From Candidatus Poribacteria bacterium (lineage in GTDB: Bacteria; Poribacteria; WGA-4E; WGA-3G), in contig JAJDWA010000062.1 of the NCBI GenBank assembly GCA_022825825.1, forward strand, positions 1 to 64,000: DNA of 64,000 bases. Direction: 5' to 3'. Shown piece after piece: positions 61,061 to 64,000 of this stretch (the first letter of the stretch is position 1; each line of letters begins with the position of its first letter). Position numbers and translations under genes: made by a program. The notes under the pieces are model-generated. The model was given only the letters and a program-made list of their open reading frames with translations. It was not told where the DNA came from and ran no database searches.

Positions 61061-61076
61061 CGGGTTTGTAACCCCG
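61061..61076. repeat. Short CGGGTT palindrome
   Basis: CGGGTT TGT AACCCCG, six paired bases around a three-base loop; immediately left of the MITE-like element. Confidence 0.6.
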
Positions 61077-61104
61077 ATTTACGAGCAGCCTCGTTTGTAG
61101 TTGC

Positions 61105-61280
61105 GGATGTGTAAAGTTTTTGGCAAAATCATCTCTCCGCTTATTGTAGAGGCGGGTCCCTGTGCCCGCCCGTTGTTTGGCGCATTCGTCTTTAGGCATT
61201 CCCGGGGACCCCGCCCTACAGTATAAAACATTACATGTTCTCCGCAATTTGAACCTTTGTGCCAAAATATTTACACACCC
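61105..61280 (-). mobile_element. MITE-like element, copy 2 (inverted)
   Basis: Reverse complement of 226-402 with three base substitutions and one missing C. Ends are GGATGTGTAAA (one mismatch to copy 1) and TTTACACACCC. No clear target-site duplication. The high identity over 60 kb suggests recent movement or gene conversion. Confidence 0.8.
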
Positions 61281-61299
61281 TGTATGTTTTATTCATAAC

Positions 61300-61328
61300 T
61301 TGTTTTTTTTTAGTATTTGATATATAAT
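61300..61328 (+). promoter_or_regulatory. Putative promoter of the FMN reductase gene
   Basis: TTGTTT at 61300-61305, 17-bp spacer, TATAAT at 61323-61328. It lies 20 bases right of the MITE-like element. Confidence 0.45.
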
Positions 61329-61378
61329 TTTGACTATGAGAAAAGTCTATAACCCGAAACTGTCTAAATCAGAAAGTG

Positions 61379-61957
61379 ATGTGCCAAATGCCAAATATTG
61401 ATAGCCAAACCATTTATGTGGTAGGTCTATGTGGTAGTCTACGGCAAGGCAGTACCACACACGCAGCACTAACGATTGCCCTTGCAGGAGCGAGAGAGGT
61501 CGGTGCGGAAGTGGAATTATTAGACCTGAGTGAATACCAACTCATTTTTCACGGCGCAATTGCGGATGAATCTGAATATCCTGCCGATGTTTTCAAACTC
61601 AGAGAAAAAGTTAAACGCGCTCACGGCATACTCCTTGGAACTCCTGAGTATCATGGAAGTTTCAGTGGCGTTCTCAAAAATGCTTTGGATCTGATGCGGT
61701 ATGAAGAATTTGAAAATAAGGTTGTTGGGTTAATTGGTGTTTCAGGAGGCAGGATGGGTGCGGGAAATGCGTTGTCTATGTTACGAACAGTAGGGGCAAC
61801 ATTGCGGGCTTTGGTTATTCCTAACGATGTTTCAATCCCACATGCTTCTGAAGCCTTTGATGAGAACGGCAACTTGCATGATCCAGACTTGGCAGCACGC
61901 GTCAAAGCTGTCGGACGCCAAGTCACCCAATTTGCTGCTCTCTGTAATTCAGGATAG
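61379..61957 (+). CDS. NAD(P)H-dependent FMN reductase
   Basis: About 192 residues, flavodoxin-like fold of the SsuE/azoreductase group (FMN_red). The FMN phosphate loop is GSLRQGSTTHAAL (about 17-29). The second flavin segment is GTPEYHGSFSGVLKNALDLM (about 85-104, in pieces), and GGRMGAGNAL follows. It reduces FMN or quinones using NAD(P)H. Several starts are close together (GTG 61376, ATG 61379, ATG 61388) with only AGAAAG upstream; 61379 is given. The RNase HIII-like gene starts a few bases after its stop. Confidence 0.85.
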   Translation: MCQMPNIDSQTIYVVGLCGSLRQGSTTHAALTIALAGAREVGAEVELLDLSEYQLIFHGAIADESEYPADVFKLREKVKRAHGILLGTPEYHGSFSGVLKNALDLMRYEEFENKVVGLIGVSGGRMGAGNALSMLRTVGATLRALVIPNDVSIPHASEAFDENGNLHDPDLAARVKAVGRQVTQFAALCNSG

Positions 61958-61972
61958 ATATTGACATATAAT

Positions 61973-62647
61973 ATGAATGATATACATGATTGGAATGAAT
62001 GGATTGGGACAGACGAGGCTGGAAAAGGTGATTACTTTGGTCCGCTTGTTGTTGCAGGAGTTTATGTAAACGCTGAATGCCGTGATGATTTTTTGGATAT
62101 GGGTATTACTGATGGAAAAAAGATTTCCAATCTACGCGTTCGTAAACTTGCCGATTTGATGTGGAAGCATCACGAACAACACATTGTTGTCGTGGAAAAA
62201 ATGCCAAAGGAGTACAATTCTTTTTACGAAACTCTCAAAGAGCACGGTCAGAACCTAAATACGATGCTTGCAAAACTACATGTTAAGGTCATCCAAACGC
62301 TTGCAAATCGAATGGGAGCGAAGCACGCGCTCGTGGATAAATTTGCAAGTAATGATGTTATCACACCACAGTTGACACAACGAGATATAAGGATAAAACA
62401 GGAAACTAATGCAGAAAGAGATATCGCGGTCGCTGCCGCTTCGGTTATAGCACGCGATGCTTTCCTAAGAGGTATAGAATCGTTATCCAAAAAATATGAA
62501 TTGCCATTACCGAGGGGAGCATATCGGGTTACGGACGCAGGAAAAGAATTCATCAAATTACACGGCGCTGAAGCACTACGGAACGTTGCAAAACTCCATT
62601 TTAGTTTAACAAAGGTCGTTCTCTATCCAGAATCAGAACGTCTTTAG
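61973..62647 (+). CDS. rnhC: RNase HIII-like ribonuclease, lacking N-terminal domain
   Basis: 224 residues from ATG 61973 (a TTG at 61961 is an alternative). It cleaves RNA in RNA-DNA hybrids. The active-site opening GTDEAGKGDYFGPLVV (about 12-27) is the RNase HIII form. Other catalytic acids lie in LVDKFAS and ERDIAVAAASVIARDAF. Typical RNase HIII has about 300 residues with an N-terminal TBP-like substrate-binding domain; here only the catalytic part is present, as in some HII proteins. It is close-packed between the FMN reductase and thiI. Confidence 0.85.
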   Translation: MNDIHDWNEWIGTDEAGKGDYFGPLVVAGVYVNAECRDDFLDMGITDGKKISNLRVRKLADLMWKHHEQHIVVVEKMPKEYNSFYETLKEHGQNLNTMLAKLHVKVIQTLANRMGAKHALVDKFASNDVITPQLTQRDIRIKQETNAERDIAVAAASVIARDAFLRGIESLSKKYELPLPRGAYRVTDAGKEFIKLHGAEALRNVAKLHFSLTKVVLYPESERL

Positions 62648-62667
62648 CAATGTAAGGATTAATAACG

Positions 62668-63855
62668 ATGTCTCATACCGAAAAGTTTTTTGTTATTCAT
62701 TACGCTGAAGTTGGACTCAAAGGAAAAAATAGAATATTTTTTGAGAAGAAACTTGCACGAAACATTAAGCTGTCGTTGCGCGGCACAGGCTATGCAGAAG
62801 TCCAAAGACTTCACGATAGAATCGTTGTTCATCTTAAGCAAGGGACAGATATTGCTGAAATTGAAAAACGACTGCGCCGGGTTATGGGGATCGCACATTT
62901 TGAACTGGTCCACCGTGCCCCCAAAAATATTAAGGCAATTAAAGACATCGCTTTGCAGCTAACAACAGGAATGTCTTTTGAGACACTTAAAGTTGAAACG
63001 AAACGTTCCGACAAAACCTTTCCACTCACTTCGCCCGAAGTAAGTGCGGAAGTAGGGGGACACCTGATTCAACAGACTGGCAAACGCGCAGATATGCACA
63101 CACCTGATCTACGCTTATGGATAAATATATCACATAACGATGTCTATATCTACACGGATAAACTTCAAGGAATTGGAGGATTACCGGTCGGGGTCAGCGG
63201 TAAAGTGCTGGTAATGCTTTCCGGTGGAATAGATTCTCCTGTTGCTGCATGGCAAATGATTAAACGCGGCGCGAAAGCCGTTTTTATCCATTTCTACAGT
63301 TATCCCTACACAGATAAAGCATCTTTGGAAAAGGTGATGGAATTGACCCGTATCTTGTCAGAACCGAATTATCGTAGTGTAATCTATCTGGTTCCATTTG
63401 CAGACCTTCAACAAATTATCGTTACAGAAACACCTGCACCGTTTCGAGTTTTGCTGTATCGGCGTATGATGACACGTATTGCACAGCGAGTTGCAGCGCT
63501 TGTCGACGCTGAAGCACTTGTTACAGGAGAAAGTCTTGCACAGGTGGCGTCACAAACGCTTCCCAATCTTCGGGTAATTGAAGCAATCGCAGATATACCA
63601 ATTCTCCGCCCGCTTATCGGTGATGATAAGGCTGATATTATCGCAAAAGCTGAACAGATAGGTACTTTTAAGGTGTCTACACTTCCACATCAGGATTGTT
63701 GTTCTCTCTTTGTGCCGAAGCATCCCGCAACGCACGCATCACTTGCAGATTTAGACAAGGCAGAGGCAGGTCTTGATATAGCAACACTTGTTGAAATAAC
63801 AATGAACAGGATTGAAAAGGAAATTGTTAGTTTTTCTTATGAAGATGACAGTTGA
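62668..63855 (+). CDS. thiI: tRNA 4-thiouridine synthase ThiI
   Basis: 395 residues. ThiI adenylates and thiolates U8 of tRNA and can supply sulfur for thiamine thiazole. Domains: N-terminal ferredoxin-like and THUMP (about 1-165), then the PP-loop ATPase with SGGIDSPVA (about 182-190) and the C-terminal signature HQDCCSLFVPKHP (about 334-346). The rhodanese domain of enteric ThiI is absent, as in most phyla. AAGGA precedes ATG 62668. Confidence 0.94.
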   Translation: MSHTEKFFVIHYAEVGLKGKNRIFFEKKLARNIKLSLRGTGYAEVQRLHDRIVVHLKQGTDIAEIEKRLRRVMGIAHFELVHRAPKNIKAIKDIALQLTTGMSFETLKVETKRSDKTFPLTSPEVSAEVGGHLIQQTGKRADMHTPDLRLWINISHNDVYIYTDKLQGIGGLPVGVSGKVLVMLSGGIDSPVAAWQMIKRGAKAVFIHFYSYPYTDKASLEKVMELTRILSEPNYRSVIYLVPFADLQQIIVTETPAPFRVLLYRRMMTRIAQRVAALVDAEALVTGESLAQVASQTLPNLRVIEAIADIPILRPLIGDDKADIIAKAEQIGTFKVSTLPHQDCCSLFVPKHPATHASLADLDKAEAGLDIATLVEITMNRIEKEIVSFSYEDDS

Positions 63856-63928
63856 CATAGACTTCGAACAGAAAAGGAACTGTTAACTGAAAGCCGAACG
63901 GCAGCAACCGAAAACCGATTGTAATATC

Positions 63929-64000
63929 ATGGAAAGAATCTTGCTCATTCGCCTCAGTTCACTCGGAGATATTGTACTGACAACCCCAGCGATCCGAGCG
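63929..64000 (+). CDS. Glycosyltransferase family 9 (heptosyltransferase-like), 5' end only
   Basis: Only the first 24 codons lie in the window. The opening MERILLIRLSSLGDIVLTTP is the strongly conserved N-terminus of family 9 glycosyltransferases, which add heptose to lipopolysaccharide inner core. No strong ribosome binding site is visible. The rest of the gene runs past the right edge. Confidence 0.8.
   Translation, partial: MERILLIRLSSLGDIVLTTPAIRA

Larger units (their letters stand above)
60851..61375. other. Gene-free stretch with MITE copy and palindrome
   Basis: Contains a GTAGG-type palindrome (61061-61076), a complete inverted copy of the 177-bp element (61105-61280), and the promoter for the next gene (61300-61328). 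No gene is credible. Confidence 0.6.

Noticed and set aside
61035-61265. 76-codon minus-strand open frame over the MITE copy
   Set aside because: It lies almost wholly inside the repeat, and the matching frame in copy 1 is shorter; no ribosome binding site. Treated as a chance frame of the element.
1-64000. CRISPR array, tRNA, rRNA, tmRNA
   Set aside because: No regularly spaced direct repeats and no cloverleaf or rRNA-like stretch was found by eye; short tRNAs could still be missed without a covariance search.

Overview
The window reads as a chromosomal segment of an uncultured, Gram-negative-type bacterium. YidC has a large periplasmic domain, and several proteins carry signal peptides or single N-terminal anchors. 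The gene mix strongly resembles Candidatus Poribacteria or a close relative: repeated TIM-barrel sugar-phosphate isomerases, Gfo/Idh/MocA and zinc dehydrogenases, LamG and NHL/propeller proteins, ECF sigma factors with long C-terminal sensor extensions, and many short GTAGG palindromes between genes. This assignment is inference from gene content; no rRNA or tRNA gene was seen. Base composition looks moderately AT-rich and even across the window.

Layout. 1-7.6 kb: a TPR/propeller secreted protein, FdhD, a small membrane protein, then a sugar/polyol catabolism run (zinc dehydrogenase, Gfo/Idh/MocA oxidoreductase, sugar isomerase, methyltransferase). 7.7-14.8 kb (minus): a probable operon headed by an ECF sigma factor fused through one membrane helix to an Asp-box propeller, followed by three anchored or secreted proteins of unknown function. 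15.1-20.5 kb: a vWA protein, a GT-C-like membrane enzyme, a sugar isomerase and a DUF6178-like protein carried as two overlapping genes. 20.7-26.2 kb: HNH nuclease, then the conserved rnpA-yidD-yidC-jag-mnmE block. 26.6-32.3 kb: a thioredoxin-fold/TPR protein with an in-frame UGA exactly at the first redox cysteine (candidate selenoprotein), facing a minus-strand series rluB, HAD phosphatase, pdxJ, glutamate dehydrogenase, NHL propeller.

32.6-40.8 kb is an accessory, defence-like island. It holds a single-chain nuclease/N6-adenine methyltransferase, a 1270-residue nuclease-STAND-type NTPase with a long helical C-terminus, a chimeric small protein, two tandem copies of a tiny basic protein, and a DUF433 fragment. 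41-48 kb holds thiD, DUF2203, a methylmalonate-semialdehyde dehydrogenase, an orphan SPPY-type DNA methyltransferase, a second vWA protein and a SNF2 helicase with a SWIM finger. 48.2-55.7 kb is the pyrimidine operon (pyrR-pyrC-carA-carB plus one unknown). It sits behind a complete PyrR-type attenuation leader: promoter, PyrR binding loop and intrinsic terminator. 56.8-64 kb: a sigma-54 activator with a degenerate receiver, nagB with a sugar isomerase, a LamG protein, an FMN reductase, an RNase HIII-like protein, thiI and the start of a family 9 glycosyltransferase.

Two things cut across the window. First, small non-autonomous elements are abundant: a 177-bp element with 11-bp terminal inverted repeats is present nearly identically at 226-402 and inverted at 61105-61280, with a shorter relative at 48092-48236, plus a dozen short GTAGG-type palindromes. 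Second, promoters upstream of many genes share a TTGNNN, 17-bp, TGn-TATAAT (extended -10) form.
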